Source: Leisingera sp. SS27
Lineage (GTDB): Bacteria > Pseudomonadota > Alphaproteobacteria > Rhodobacterales > Rhodobacteraceae
Direction: 5' to 3'
DNA: 64,000 nucleotides
Assembly (NCBI RefSeq): GCF_028368855.1
Contig: NZ_JAQNCY010000001.1
Coordinates: 248,001-312,000 of the forward strand
Below the pieces are notes generated by a model. The model was not told where the DNA came from. It saw nothing but the letters and a program-made list of their open reading frames with translations, and searched no databases. How positions within the stretch are numbered: the stretch's first letter is position 1; each line of letters starts with the position of its first letter. Position numbers and translations under genes: made by a program. Positions 1-9,874 of the stretch are shown piece after piece.

Positions 1-838
<838 letters not shown>

Positions 839-949
839 TTAATGCGGCAGGCACCCTGCCCCGTCCGCGCAGTACAAGTATCCCGCCAGAGCCCAAGGCC
901 GTGGCGGGACTGTTTCGATTGCCTTACCGCAAAGCGCTTGCCGCGCCAA

Positions 950-1486
950 TCACAGTTTTCGGCTGTAGGTCCAGGTTGGAACGGTTGTGTCGCGGGCCAC
1001 CGAATAGCTTTCGGCGTCGCCCAGATAGTCGAAGCCGCAATGGATCAGCACCCGTGCCGAGGCCGGATTGTCCTGAAAGACGCAGGCGAACATCGCATCG
1101 TTGTTCTGGGGGTTGGCATCGACCAGCGCCTTCAGCGCGGCTGATGCCAGCCCTGTGTTCCAGAACGGCGGCGCAGTCCAATAGGACACCTCCGACTGGT
1201 TCCGGTCCATCCGCTTGAGCCCGATCACGCCCTTCAACTCGGAATCGCCCTCGACCGTGCCGTCAATCACCCAAACGTCTTCATCCCGTTCTTCAGCCAT
1301 CGCGCGGGCCACAAATGCCTCAGCCGCGCCTGGCGGCAGCGGATGCGGTACTGAACGTGTCATCCGGGCGACGCGCTGGTCGCTGACGTAATGCTCAATC
1401 AGGCCGGCATCGGACTTTCGCAGCGGCCGCAACACAAAACGTTCTGTTTCGATAACTTGCTGGCACACGATCTGTTCCAGGTTCAT
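950..1486 (-). CDS. GNAT family N-acetyltransferase (RimJ/RimL-like)
   Basis: Predicted acetyl-CoA dependent N-acetyltransferase of 178 residues, of the RimJ/RimL type (Acetyltransf_3). It opens with the typical segment ETERFVLRPLRKSDA and ends with the family motif NPASARVLIHCGFDYLG, where Asn and the GF turn belong to the acetyl-CoA fold. The start at 1486 is chosen because GGAGGAG lies 7 nt upstream; the longer frame to 1558 lacks this. The substrate cannot be told from sequence; ribosomal or small-molecule amines are possible. It sits between rpmA and obgE, a position where Rhodobacteraceae often carry one or two GNAT genes. Confidence 0.88.
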   Translation of the reverse strand: MNLEQIVCQQVIETERFVLRPLRKSDAGLIEHYVSDQRVARMTRSVPHPLPPGAAEAFVARAMAEERDEDVWVIDGTVEGDSELKGVIGLKRMDRNQSEVSYWTAPPFWNTGLASAALKALVDANPQNNDAMFACVFQDNPASARVLIHCGFDYLGDAESYSVARDTTVPTWTYSRKL

Positions 1487-1675
1487 GGGTCTGCTCCTCC
1501 TCAGCCCGTATTCTTGCGGCTGCTTGCTTGAGATGTGTCTGCGCGGCTGCCACAGCAATAGTTACAGCGTTCAAATTGTGCAAAAATTCCCGTTTGCCGG
1601 GCGTGAACACATTCTAAGCGCGCCCTAACATCGGACTTTACTGGGAAACTCATCACATTCTCACAGACTAAAACG

Positions 1676-1708
1676 GCAAAGGGGACCGGCCTTGTAGCCG
1701 ATCCCCCT
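1676..1708 (-). terminator. Candidate terminator after rpmA
   Basis: On the minus strand a 10-bp stem (GGGGATCGGC with GCCGGTCCCC, one G-T pair) and a 6-nt loop is followed by TTTGCCGTTTT. It lies about 30 nt after the rpmA stop codon. The T-tail is interrupted, so partial read-through into the GNAT and obgE genes is possible. Confidence 0.6.
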
Positions 1709-1735
1709 AAAGATTTCTTTACCCTTCGGGTCGGC

Positions 1736-2005
1736 TTACTCAGCGGCCTCCGCCACTGGGAGAACCGATACAAAGGTGCGGCCTTTCAGGCCTTTGCGGA
1801 AGCTCACAGCACCGTCAGCAGTTGCAAAGAGTGTGTGGTCCTTGCCCATGCCAACGCCTTCGCCGGCCCAGAACTTGGTGCCGCGCTGACGCACGATGAT
1901 GTTGCCTGCGATGGCTGCCTGGCCACCGTAGAGTTTCACGCCAAGGCGGCGACCAGCAGAGTCGCGGCCGTTACGGGAGGAACCGCCAGCTTTTTTATGT
2001 GCCAT
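1736..2005 (-). CDS. rpmA: 50S ribosomal protein L27
   Basis: Large-subunit ribosomal protein L27 of 89 residues, near the peptidyl-transferase centre. It begins [16 protein letters not shown], the conserved N-terminal arm, followed by LGVKLYGGQ and [11 protein letters not shown]. There is no cleavable N-terminal extension of the Firmicutes type. It starts 11 nt after rplU in the same direction, the standard rplU-rpmA pair. Confidence 0.98.
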   Translation of the reverse strand: MAHKKAGGSSRNGRDSAGRRLGVKLYGGQAAIAGNIIVRQRGTKFWAGEGVGMGKDHTLFATADGAVSFRKGLKGRTFVSVLPVAEAAE

Positions 2006-2016
2006 TCTCTCTCTCC

Positions 2017-2580
2017 TTAGCCTTTGGCCAGTTCTTTGGCCTGCTCAACCCACTCGGGCTTCACTTTGATCGCCTCGATACCAGCAATGTCGTCTTCGGA
2101 CAAGGCTGCGATCTGGGCGAAAGTGGTCAGGCCGGCTTCTGCCAGTTTCTTGGCAGCAGCGGGACCAACACCGGTCAGGGCAGTCAGGTCGTCCGAACCT
2201 GCAGCAGCTTCAGCGGCCGGAGCAGCTTTGGCTTTGGCAGCAGCTTTCGGTGCGGCTTTGGTTGCGCCCGAAGCCAGGATCTCGGTGATCCGGACCAGGG
2301 TCAGCTTCTGACGGTGGCCTTTGGTGCGCTTGGAGGAGTGCTTCCGGCGGCGCTTGACGAAGTGGATCAGCTTCTCGCCTTTGATCTGCTCGATCACTTC
2401 TGCCTTGACGGCTGCGCCGTCAACCAGCGGAGCACCGACAACCGGAGCGTCGCCGCCCAGCATCAGAACTTCGTCGAATTGGATGGTGTCGCCGGCATCT
2501 GCAGCAAGTTTCTCAACGCGGAGCACGTCGCCCGCCTGAACCTTGTACTGCTTGCCGCCAGTCTTGAGGACCGCAAACAT
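2017..2580 (-). CDS. rplU: 50S ribosomal protein L21 with C-terminal HhH-like extension
   Basis: Ribosomal protein L21, which binds 23S rRNA. Residues 1 to about 103 are the normal L21 domain ([18 protein letters not shown], then the [14 protein letters not shown] basic loop). The protein is 187 residues long against about 103 in E. coli. The extra part is an Ala/Lys-rich linker (about 110-130) and a helix-hairpin-helix-like segment, [20 protein letters not shown], near residues 130-150. Long L21 proteins of this kind occur in other Rhodobacteraceae, so this is a lineage trait and not a fusion artefact. Confidence 0.96.
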   Translation of the reverse strand: MFAVLKTGGKQYKVQAGDVLRVEKLAADAGDTIQFDEVLMLGGDAPVVGAPLVDGAAVKAEVIEQIKGEKLIHFVKRRRKHSSKRTKGHRQKLTLVRITEILASGATKAAPKAAAKAKAAPAAEAAAGSDDLTALTGVGPAAAKKLAEAGLTTFAQIAALSEDDIAGIEAIKVKPEWVEQAKELAKG

Positions 2581-2781
2581 ATGCGTCTTTCCTTTTCTAA
2601 CCGCGTCCTACGGCCCCCTTGCGGGCGTTTCGGCAGATGCCGCCTCGAACAGCGCGCCCTTGGATGGGCGTATGACAAATAAACCCCGGCGCACGGATTC
2701 CGGGCCGGGATGCGGGCTTATGGTTCGGAATTCCGGGGGTGTCAACCGTTTTCCACAGGCGCGCCGGCTGATCTGCGGAAA

Positions 2782-3633
2782 TCAGATATCCTGGCCCGGT
2801 GTCAGCTCAGCCATGCGGTGGGCAAGTTCCTCAAAACGGTTGGCTGTGATCTCATACTGGACCGCGTTCAGCAGTTCATAGACCCGTTGCATCGGCTCCT
2901 CCTCCAGGGCCTCAACATATGCCTGCACCTCGGCGTCCGAGAACTCCTGATAGGTATAGGCCGAAGCCGCCAGGCTGGAGGCCTGCAGGCTGAGGCGCAA
3001 CTCGCCCTCCTGCTCCTTCATCAGCGCCCGCAGCTCATCGGCGTCAAGTTCCAGGTCAATCACACCAGCAGCAGCGGCGGCCATCAGGAAGCGGAACTGG
3101 ATCTGCTGCAGCGCCTTGACGCCAGTGCCAGCAGCATCAATGGCCGTTCCCATCCGCTGGTACATCGCCACCCTTTTGCTGCCAGCCTTGACCAGATCCG
3201 AGATGATGCGGTTTCCAGCCAGCTGCTTCACCTCGTCATCCTCAATCAGATGAGACGAATTTTCCGCGCGCACCAGACGCTTCCCAAGGTCACTGGCATA
3301 GAAAGCGGCAGCATGGTCCAGCGCGGCATCGTCCAGGGTGTTTTCCAGGATGTCCAGCGCCAGGCCGCGCATCTTGTCAGTGTCAAAGACGTCTTCGGAC
3401 ATTTCGGTCCACTGGCTGCCAAATGCGCCGGCATCAACGCCCAGCATGTCCGGGGCAGTAGAGGCTGACAGCGCAATGCTGTCGAGCGCCACATCGAAGC
3501 CGGTGATCTTTAGAAATGCCTCCACCTGCGTACGGTCCGCGGCAGCAACGGGCTGCGCGGCACCCCAGCAGCCGAGCCACATCACGGCAAGACAGCGCAT
3601 CAGGAAAGCGGGGAACGGAAGGAACATCTGCAT
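2782..3633 (-). CDS. DUF2059 domain exported protein
   Basis: Protein of 283 residues with an N-terminal signal sequence (hydrophobic stretch about residues 5-30 ending AAADR). The segment VEAFLKITGFDVALDSIA resembles the DUF2059 family, a helical domain of unknown function found in exported proteins. The remainder is predicted helical, rich in Ala, Glu and Leu, with no cysteine pair or catalytic motif visible. There is no good Shine-Dalgarno at 3633, so the start may be one of the ATGs at 3627 or 3600. It lies about 200 nt upstream of rplU and may form its own transcript. Confidence 0.72.
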   Translation of the reverse strand: MQMFLPFPAFLMRCLAVMWLGCWGAAQPVAAADRTQVEAFLKITGFDVALDSIALSASTAPDMLGVDAGAFGSQWTEMSEDVFDTDKMRGLALDILENTLDDAALDHAAAFYASDLGKRLVRAENSSHLIEDDEVKQLAGNRIISDLVKAGSKRVAMYQRMGTAIDAAGTGVKALQQIQFRFLMAAAAAGVIDLELDADELRALMKEQEGELRLSLQASSLAASAYTYQEFSDAEVQAYVEALEEEPMQRVYELLNAVQYEITANRFEELAHRMAELTPGQDI

Positions 3634-3755
3634 AGTGCAAATCTAAGCAAAAACCTTTGGCTGGCAACGGAAATCCGGCTTTTTTTGCCAAAGCCGCATT
3701 TCCCGCTTGCGCCGGCCCGGAATCAACCTTAAACGCTGCCCCACCAGACCCCCGC

Positions 3756-3845
3756 GGAGAGGTGCCGGAGTGGTCGAACGGGGCGGTCTCGAAAACCGTT
3801 GTGGGTGCAAGCCCACCCAGGGTTCGAATCCCTGTCTCTCCGCCA
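3756..3845 (+). tRNA. tRNA-Ser (anticodon CGA)
   Basis: A 90-nt cloverleaf with acceptor arm GGAGAGG paired to TCTCTCC, discriminator G, and encoded CCA. The anticodon loop is CTCGAAA, giving anticodon CGA (reads UCG). A long variable arm, GTGGGTGCAAGCCCAC, as expected for serine, precedes the T loop GGTTCGAATCC. Confidence 0.97.
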
Positions 3846-3984
3846 TCCCCCTTACAGGCCGCTTCAACATCAGACCGCAGAACTACGCGGTGACGCGACT
3901 ATTTCGTCCGCTTGCAGTGACCCCCAGGTGCGTTCCGAACGCCTGCAGCGGCCTAACATCGCCCCAACCACCCTTGAAATCACA

Positions 3985-4017
3985 AACAAAAAGGCCGGAC
4001 ATTGCTGCCCGGCCTTT
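3985..4017 (-). terminator. Rho-independent terminator of the metF operon
   Basis: Stem AAAGGCCGG / CCGGCCTTT with a 10-nt loop. Read on the minus strand it is followed by TTGTTTGTG, and it sits just after the stop of the methyltransferase gene. On the plus strand it could also end the tRNA-Ser transcript. Confidence 0.8.
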
Positions 4018-4039
4018 GTATTCCTTCGCTTTGCGCGGA

Positions 4040-5101
<1,062 letters not shown>

Positions 5102-5110
5102 TGTGGATCC

Positions 5111-6037
5111 TTAGGAGTTAACCGGCTTGGCGGAGTCGCCGCCGTTGTTGATGGCCCAGGTGGCATTGGTCTTGATGCCGCCCAGCGGGAAGAAGTGAAC
5201 CTTCTCGATTGCAAAGTCAGGGTTGGCTGCCTTGTGGGCTGCCAGACCCGCCAAAACCTCACCCGGCTCATGCGGCAGCAGCAGCTTGGACACGTCCTTG
5301 GCGCGCTTCTGCAGAACTTTCAGCGACGGGCCGACGCCGCAGGCGATGGCAAATTTGATCATGGTCTGCAGTTTGGCCGGGCCGGCGATACCGATGTGAA
5401 CCGGCAGGTTCATGCCGCGCTCGTTCAGCTCGTTCACCCAGTCGATCACGGGCTGTGATTCAAAGCAGAACTGGGTTGCCAGCGCCATCCGGGCGTCGGT
5501 GCGCTTGGAGAATTCCTGTTTCCAGTCCAGCGCCGCATAGGTGTTGGCGCGGCCGCCTTTGGGGTCGATGTCCAGGTTCGGCTCGGGGTGGCCTGCCACG
5601 TGCAGGTTGGTAAAGCCTACCTGGTCGAACAGGCCGGTCTCCAGCAATTGCATCGAGCTGTCGAACTCACCGTGCGGCTTGGCAACGCCGCCCGCCAGAA
5701 TCAGGCCCTGCTTGACGCCGGCTTCGCCCTGATAACGGTTGATCCAGTCACCCAGGGTCGCCTTGTCCTTGATGATCCGCGCCGGGAAGTGCGGCATCAC
5801 ATCATAGCCTTCGCCAGCGATGCGCTTGGCGGTATCGACCATATCCTCGATCGGCGTGCCTTCGATGTGCGCAATGTAAACGCGCGTTCCGGCGGGCAGC
5901 AGGTCGCGGAAGTCCTCCACCTTTGCAGCAGTACGCGGCATCACCTCGATGGAATACCCCTTCAGGAAAGCCTCCATCTCCGGGGTGGCGGATTGGCCTG
6001 CGCCAGAGTCGCGTTTTTTAAAGTTCAGCAAAGCCAT
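5111..6037 (-). CDS. MetF-like 5,10-methylenetetrahydrofolate reductase
   Basis: Flavin-dependent reductase family protein of 308 residues, which interconverts 5,10-methylene- and 5-methyl-tetrahydrofolate. Recognisable features are IEVMPRTAAKVEDF at the N-terminus, the TIM-barrel strand ending MPHFPARIIKD, the GLILAGG loop, LATQFCFES and HIGIAGPA. It is more distant from E. coli MetF than a housekeeping copy would be. The ATG at 6037 is preferred over the GTG at 6040 because GGGAGG then lies at 5-nt spacing. It sits between the PF13769 gene and the pterin methyltransferase, so it probably acts on the methyl-THF that the neighbour makes or uses. Confidence 0.88.
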   Translation of the reverse strand: MALLNFKKRDSGAGQSATPEMEAFLKGYSIEVMPRTAAKVEDFRDLLPAGTRVYIAHIEGTPIEDMVDTAKRIAGEGYDVMPHFPARIIKDKATLGDWINRYQGEAGVKQGLILAGGVAKPHGEFDSSMQLLETGLFDQVGFTNLHVAGHPEPNLDIDPKGGRANTYAALDWKQEFSKRTDARMALATQFCFESQPVIDWVNELNERGMNLPVHIGIAGPAKLQTMIKFAIACGVGPSLKVLQKRAKDVSKLLLPHEPGEVLAGLAAHKAANPDFAIEKVHFFPLGGIKTNATWAINNGGDSAKPVNS

Positions 6038-6061
6038 CACGGCCTCCCAAAGTGGTAAGGG

Positions 6062-6358
6062 TCACGCCCATCCGTCATTCGCAATCAGTGCCTTCAGGCG
6101 GTCCTGATCATACTCAGTTTCCAGGCGCTTCGCTTCGGCTTCGGCGACTTCAGCCGCCTCGCCTTCAGCAGAGAAAGGCGCGGCCTTGCGCCATTCAGCC
6201 AGATAAGCGTCCGCGTCTTTTGCGTTCACCTTCATAGCTGCGCGGTCAATTGCCTGCTCGAACCGTTCTTCGAGCTGACGCTTGGCGCCGCGGCGGCCTT
6301 TGCCAACGATGACCTGCGCGGGGATATCGCGCCAGTATACGATCGTAACGTCGGGCAT
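6062..6358 (-). CDS. Small 'virulence factor' family protein (PF13769-like)
   Basis: Protein of 98 residues starting MPDVTIVYWRDIPAQVIVGK, with the conserved YWRDIPAQV and GRRGAKRQL segments of a family that databases call 'virulence factor'. The name has no functional meaning here. No signal peptide or membrane segment is visible. The start at 6358 is supported by AGGAGG upstream; longer frames run into the divergent promoter. It is the first gene of the operon with metF and the methyl-THF methyltransferase, 24 nt from metF, which suggests a role linked to folate or corrinoid methyl transfer. The biochemical function is unknown. Confidence 0.8.
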   Translation of the reverse strand: MPDVTIVYWRDIPAQVIVGKGRRGAKRQLEERFEQAIDRAAMKVNAKDADAYLAEWRKAAPFSAEGEAAEVAEAEAKRLETEYDQDRLKALIANDGWA

Positions 6359-6643
6359 GCCTTGCTTTCCTCCTAACCTGAATAGACCACGTTCTAGTGC
6401 GGTGGCGCGCCGCAGGTTGGTCGATTTTCGACAACACGATGGGATTGAGCGACGTTTTGCTGCCGCGACACTAGCTTTGTGCACCTGTGAATGCCACAGC
6501 GGCGAACCGCCAAAATATTCATGTGGATTATGAGATTTCCGGGAAGCAGCGGAATTTGCTTCACTTCTGCCCCCGCGGCGCTTGCGCCTGTGCAGCCGCG
6601 CACCTATTGTCATTGTTAACACGATAATCGGAGGGCGTGAATC

Positions 6644-7756
6644 ATGGCGCCCAGGCGCTCGAAAGGTGCGGGCGCGTTTCCCAAAGCGGTTGAGACCCCT
6701 GCACCGGCCCGTCCCGATCCTGATGCGCTTTATGCGGCGCTGGATCTGGGTACAAATAGCTGCCGCATGCTGATTGCCCAGCCCAAGGGCAGCGGCATTC
6801 ATGTGGTCGACAGTTTTTCCAAGTCGGTGCAGCTCGGCGCCGGGCTGGAGCGGACCGGACGGCTGTCGCGGTCGTCGATGGCGCGTACCATTCAGGCACT
6901 GCGTATCTGCCAGCAGAAACTGAAACGCAATAAGGTCAAGCGGATGCGGCTGGTGGCCACAGAGGCCTGCCGCCGCGCCAAGAACGCACGCGACTTTATC
7001 CGCCAGGTGAAACGGGAAACCGGGCTGACGCTGGAAATCATCCAGCCGGAGGAGGAAGCGCGGCTCGCAGTGATTTCCTGTGCACCACTGGTGTCCACCA
7101 AGACCGAGCAGCTCTTGGTGGTTGATATCGGCGGCGGCTCGACCGAACTGGTTTGGATCGACGTCTCATCTGTGCCGCGGCGCGACCGCCCTGCGGCCAT
7201 CATGCGTCTGCACAACGGGTTTCACCCGACCGAAAGCCCCTTCCCTGCCGCCAAAGTGGTGGACTGGATTTCGGTGCCGCTGGGAGTCGCCACGCTGCGC
7301 GACCAGTTCAACGACGTGGAGGATGACGCCGCGCGTTTTGCCCTCATGAGCTGGTTTTTCGAGGAGAACCTCACCGATTTCGCCCCTTACAAGGACGAAC
7401 AGGCACGGGCGGGCTTCCAGATCGTCGGCACCTCCGGCACCGTCACCACTGTGGCTGCATCGCATCTTGGCCTCAAACGCTATGACCGGACCAAGGTGGA
7501 CGGGTTGCGGATGACCAGCGATCAGATTGACAAAGTGATCCGGGGTTATCTAGAACTCGGCCCTCAAGGCCGCCGCCGCGATCCCCGCATCGGCGAAGAC
7601 CGGCAGGCCCTGATCATGTCCGGCTCCGCCATCCTGCAGGCGCTGCTGCGCTGCTGGCCCACTGACCGCCTGTCGGTCGCGGACCGCGGCCTGCGCGAAG
7701 GCCTGCTTTATGCGCAGATGAGCGCGGATGGTGTTCTGGAAGACGGCCCCTATTAG
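6644..7756 (+). CDS. Ppx/GppA family phosphatase
   Basis: Exopolyphosphatase or pppGpp phosphohydrolase family protein of 370 residues with the actin-like ATPase fold. Visible motifs are the phosphate-1 loop AALDLGTNSCRMLIA (about 31-45), the conserved LVATEACRRAKN, the catalytic-Glu region IIQPEEEARL and the glycine-rich LLVVDIGGGSTELVW. It is shorter than E. coli Ppx (513 residues) and lacks the C-terminal HD-like part, so GppA- or Ppx1-type activity cannot be separated. CGGAGG lies about 10 nt before the ATG. It is followed by rlmE, a common alphaproteobacterial pair. Confidence 0.92.
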   Translation: MAPRRSKGAGAFPKAVETPAPARPDPDALYAALDLGTNSCRMLIAQPKGSGIHVVDSFSKSVQLGAGLERTGRLSRSSMARTIQALRICQQKLKRNKVKRMRLVATEACRRAKNARDFIRQVKRETGLTLEIIQPEEEARLAVISCAPLVSTKTEQLLVVDIGGGSTELVWIDVSSVPRRDRPAAIMRLHNGFHPTESPFPAAKVVDWISVPLGVATLRDQFNDVEDDAARFALMSWFFEENLTDFAPYKDEQARAGFQIVGTSGTVTTVAASHLGLKRYDRTKVDGLRMTSDQIDKVIRGYLELGPQGRRRDPRIGEDRQALIMSGSAILQALLRCWPTDRLSVADRGLREGLLYAQMSADGVLEDGPY

Positions 7757-7832
7757 GCGGGGCCGGTAGAATTGGATTTTTCCGGGCCGGAGGTGTCGAA
7801 ACTCCGGGCACCCGGCGCAAATGGTGGCAGTC

Positions 7833-8549
7833 ATGGCAAAGACACCGACAGGAAAGAATACTTCGGGACGCGGGCAGCGGGATCTGAAGGTCAATGTGAA
7901 GACCGCGCGCGGACGCAAGCTCAGCTCGACCCGCTGGCTGCAGCGCCAGCTGAACGATCCTTATGTCAAACGCGCCCAGGCCGAAGGCTACCGCGGCCGG
8001 GCCGCCTATAAGATCATGGAGCTGGACGACAAATTCCGCTTCCTGGTGAACGGTGCGCGGGTGGTCGACCTTGGCTGCGCGCCGGGCGGCTGGGCGCAAG
8101 TGGCTGTGAAGCGGATCAACTCCCTGGGCGAAAAACAGGGCAAGGCCGTCGGCCGCATCATTGGTGTAGACCTGCAAGAGGTCGAACCGCTGGCGGGGGC
8201 AGAATTCCACCAGCTCGACTTCATGGACGACGGCGCGGACGAGCAGGTCAAGGAATGGCTTGGCGGCAAGGCGGACGTGGTGATGTCGGACATGGCGGCG
8301 GCCAGTTCCGGCCACAAGCAGACAGACCATTTGCGGATCATTTCGCTGTGCGAAACTGCAGCCTACTTCGCCTTTGACGTGCTGGAAGAAGGCGGCACTT
8401 TTGTCGCCAAGGTTCTGGCCGGCGGTGCAGAGGGTGAGTTGCAGAAGCTGCTGAAGCAGAAGTTCACCAAGGTGATGAACATCAAGCCGCCCTCCTCGCG
8501 GTCGGACAGCTCAGAGAAGTTTGTGGTTGCCACGGGGTTCCGCGGCTAA
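7833..8549 (+). CDS. rlmE: 23S rRNA (uridine-2'-O-)-methyltransferase RlmE
   Basis: SAM-dependent methyltransferase (FtsJ/RrmJ) that modifies U2552 of 23S rRNA. The Rossmann SAM motif [16 protein letters not shown] (about residues 73-88) and the K-D-K-E tetrad are present: K in [10 protein letters not shown] in [12 protein letters not shown] in FVAKVLAGG, and E in [11 protein letters not shown]. The N-terminal Lys/Arg-rich stretch is typical of Rhodobacteraceae. I use the ATG at 7833 (MAKTPTGK); the ATG at 7821 would add four residues. It lies 76 nt after the Ppx/GppA gene and is probably co-transcribed. Confidence 0.95.
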   Translation: MAKTPTGKNTSGRGQRDLKVNVKTARGRKLSSTRWLQRQLNDPYVKRAQAEGYRGRAAYKIMELDDKFRFLVNGARVVDLGCAPGGWAQVAVKRINSLGEKQGKAVGRIIGVDLQEVEPLAGAEFHQLDFMDDGADEQVKEWLGGKADVVMSDMAAASSGHKQTDHLRIISLCETAAYFAFDVLEEGGTFVAKVLAGGAEGELQKLLKQKFTKVMNIKPPSSRSDSSEKFVVATGFRG

Positions 8550-8555
8550 GCCTGC

Positions 8556-8744
8556 TCAGACCTGACGGTTATGGGGCATGGTCAGCGACCGGGCGGCCAT
8601 TGTGCGAAGCAAGATGGCCTCGTCGCCCTCTTCGTCAGTCAGCCGGGAAACCCGCAGTTCGCGGCCGGCATTGCTGGTCATGCCACGTTGTCGCATCAGT
8701 TCAAACAGCCGCATGCGGCGCAGTTTGTTTTGCAGTTTTGTCAT
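8556..8744 (-). CDS. Small hypothetical basic protein
   Basis: A 62-residue basic protein starting MTKLQNKLRRMRLFELMRQ, predicted helical and without a membrane segment. AAGGGG lies 6 nt before the ATG at 8744, and the gene fits between rlmE and the YihY gene without overlap. It converges on rlmE with only 6 nt between the stops. I do not recognise a domain. The start signal and amino-acid composition make it more likely real than chance. Confidence 0.55.
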   Translation of the reverse strand: MTKLQNKLRRMRLFELMRQRGMTSNAGRELRVSRLTDEEGDEAILLRTMAARSLTMPHNRQV

Positions 8745-8873
8745 GGTGGCCCCTTCTGGATCCGCTGCTTTCCAGCAGTCCTAGGGGCCGATTGGGCTGA
8801 GACCGGGGCGCAATTGTGGCAAGCCTGCCTTATTGTTGAATAAATGGAAACAGTTGCACCAGGGCCGCAGGTT

Positions 8874-9740
8874 CTATGTCCGGCCCATGCTGTTGGCCAT
8901 ATCGATGAGGGCACCGTTGAATTCCGCGCCCAAGATCAGAATAGCGGAGTTAAGATACAAAAAGATCATCGCCGCCATCGCGCCTGCCAGGCCTGCATAC
9001 GTGGCTGAATACTGAGCAAATGAGCCGACATAGATCGCAAAGCCGCTGCCGCAGAGCAGCCACAGCAGCAGCGTCAGCACAGCGCCCGGCAGAATGCGCC
9101 GGATACGATGCACCCGCCCAGGCAGCAGAACATGAAAGGCCAGCACTGCACCCGTTGGCAGCGCCAGCGCCAGAAGCCCCCGCAGCCCCTGCTCCCAGCC
9201 TTGCGGCACAGAGGCAAAAGGCAGCAGCTTGGCAATGTGGCGCACATAAAGCGGCATGATCACTTCAAACACCGTGACCGCCAGAATGCCCGCTCCGCCA
9301 AGAATGACCAGCGCGATGCACAAGGCTCGGGACCGCCAGAACGGCCGGGTGTCCGTGTCGTGATAAGCCTGGACCATGGCGGTCCGCACTGCGTCGACCC
9401 CGTTTGACGCAAAATAAAGCGCAAACAGGCCGCCCAGTGTCACCAGTTGCGTATTGGACGTACGCAGCACCGCCTTCAGCTCAGTCAGGATCGGCCGTGC
9501 CACCGCATCCGGCCAGACACTGAACACCTGCTCCGTCATCGCCTCGACCTCGACCTCCTGCGACAAGAGACCAGCAACGGTGCCCGCAAGTGCTACGGTG
9601 AACAGCACAAAAGGAAAAAGCGCCAGCATCATCGACATGGCGATGTGACTGCTCATCACCCAGCCGTTCTTGCTGTTGAAGCGGCCGGCGGCGGATAACA
9701 ATGCGGCTGGCCACATGCGGAGTGGCGGAAGGATCGGCAT
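8874..9740 (-). CDS. YihY/UPF0761 family inner-membrane protein
   Basis: Inner-membrane protein of 288 residues with about six predicted helices, of the YihY family (older name 'ribonuclease BN', now known to be wrong for these proteins). Characteristic parts are SSHIAMSMMLALFPFVLF, the segment FALYFASNGVDAVRTAM, and near the end YAGLAGAMAAMIFLYLNSAILILGAEFN. The start at 9740 follows GGGA at usable distance; an upstream in-frame GTG at 9812 would add 24 residues. It is divergent from the cardiolipin synthase gene. Function is unknown. Confidence 0.85.
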   Translation of the reverse strand: MPILPPLRMWPAALLSAAGRFNSKNGWVMSSHIAMSMMLALFPFVLFTVALAGTVAGLLSQEVEVEAMTEQVFSVWPDAVARPILTELKAVLRTSNTQLVTLGGLFALYFASNGVDAVRTAMVQAYHDTDTRPFWRSRALCIALVILGGAGILAVTVFEVIMPLYVRHIAKLLPFASVPQGWEQGLRGLLALALPTGAVLAFHVLLPGRVHRIRRILPGAVLTLLLWLLCGSGFAIYVGSFAQYSATYAGLAGAMAAMIFLYLNSAILILGAEFNGALIDMANSMGRT

Positions 9741-9874
9741 AGCCGCAACGTCCCACAACTGCAGGGCAATTGCCAGCGTCAAATAATTGCCCCTACTGAT
9801 CAGAACCTCCACGGGTATGGCGGGGAACCCGGATCAGTACTAGTCTGACACTTAGGCAGATTTTGGAGCCATCT

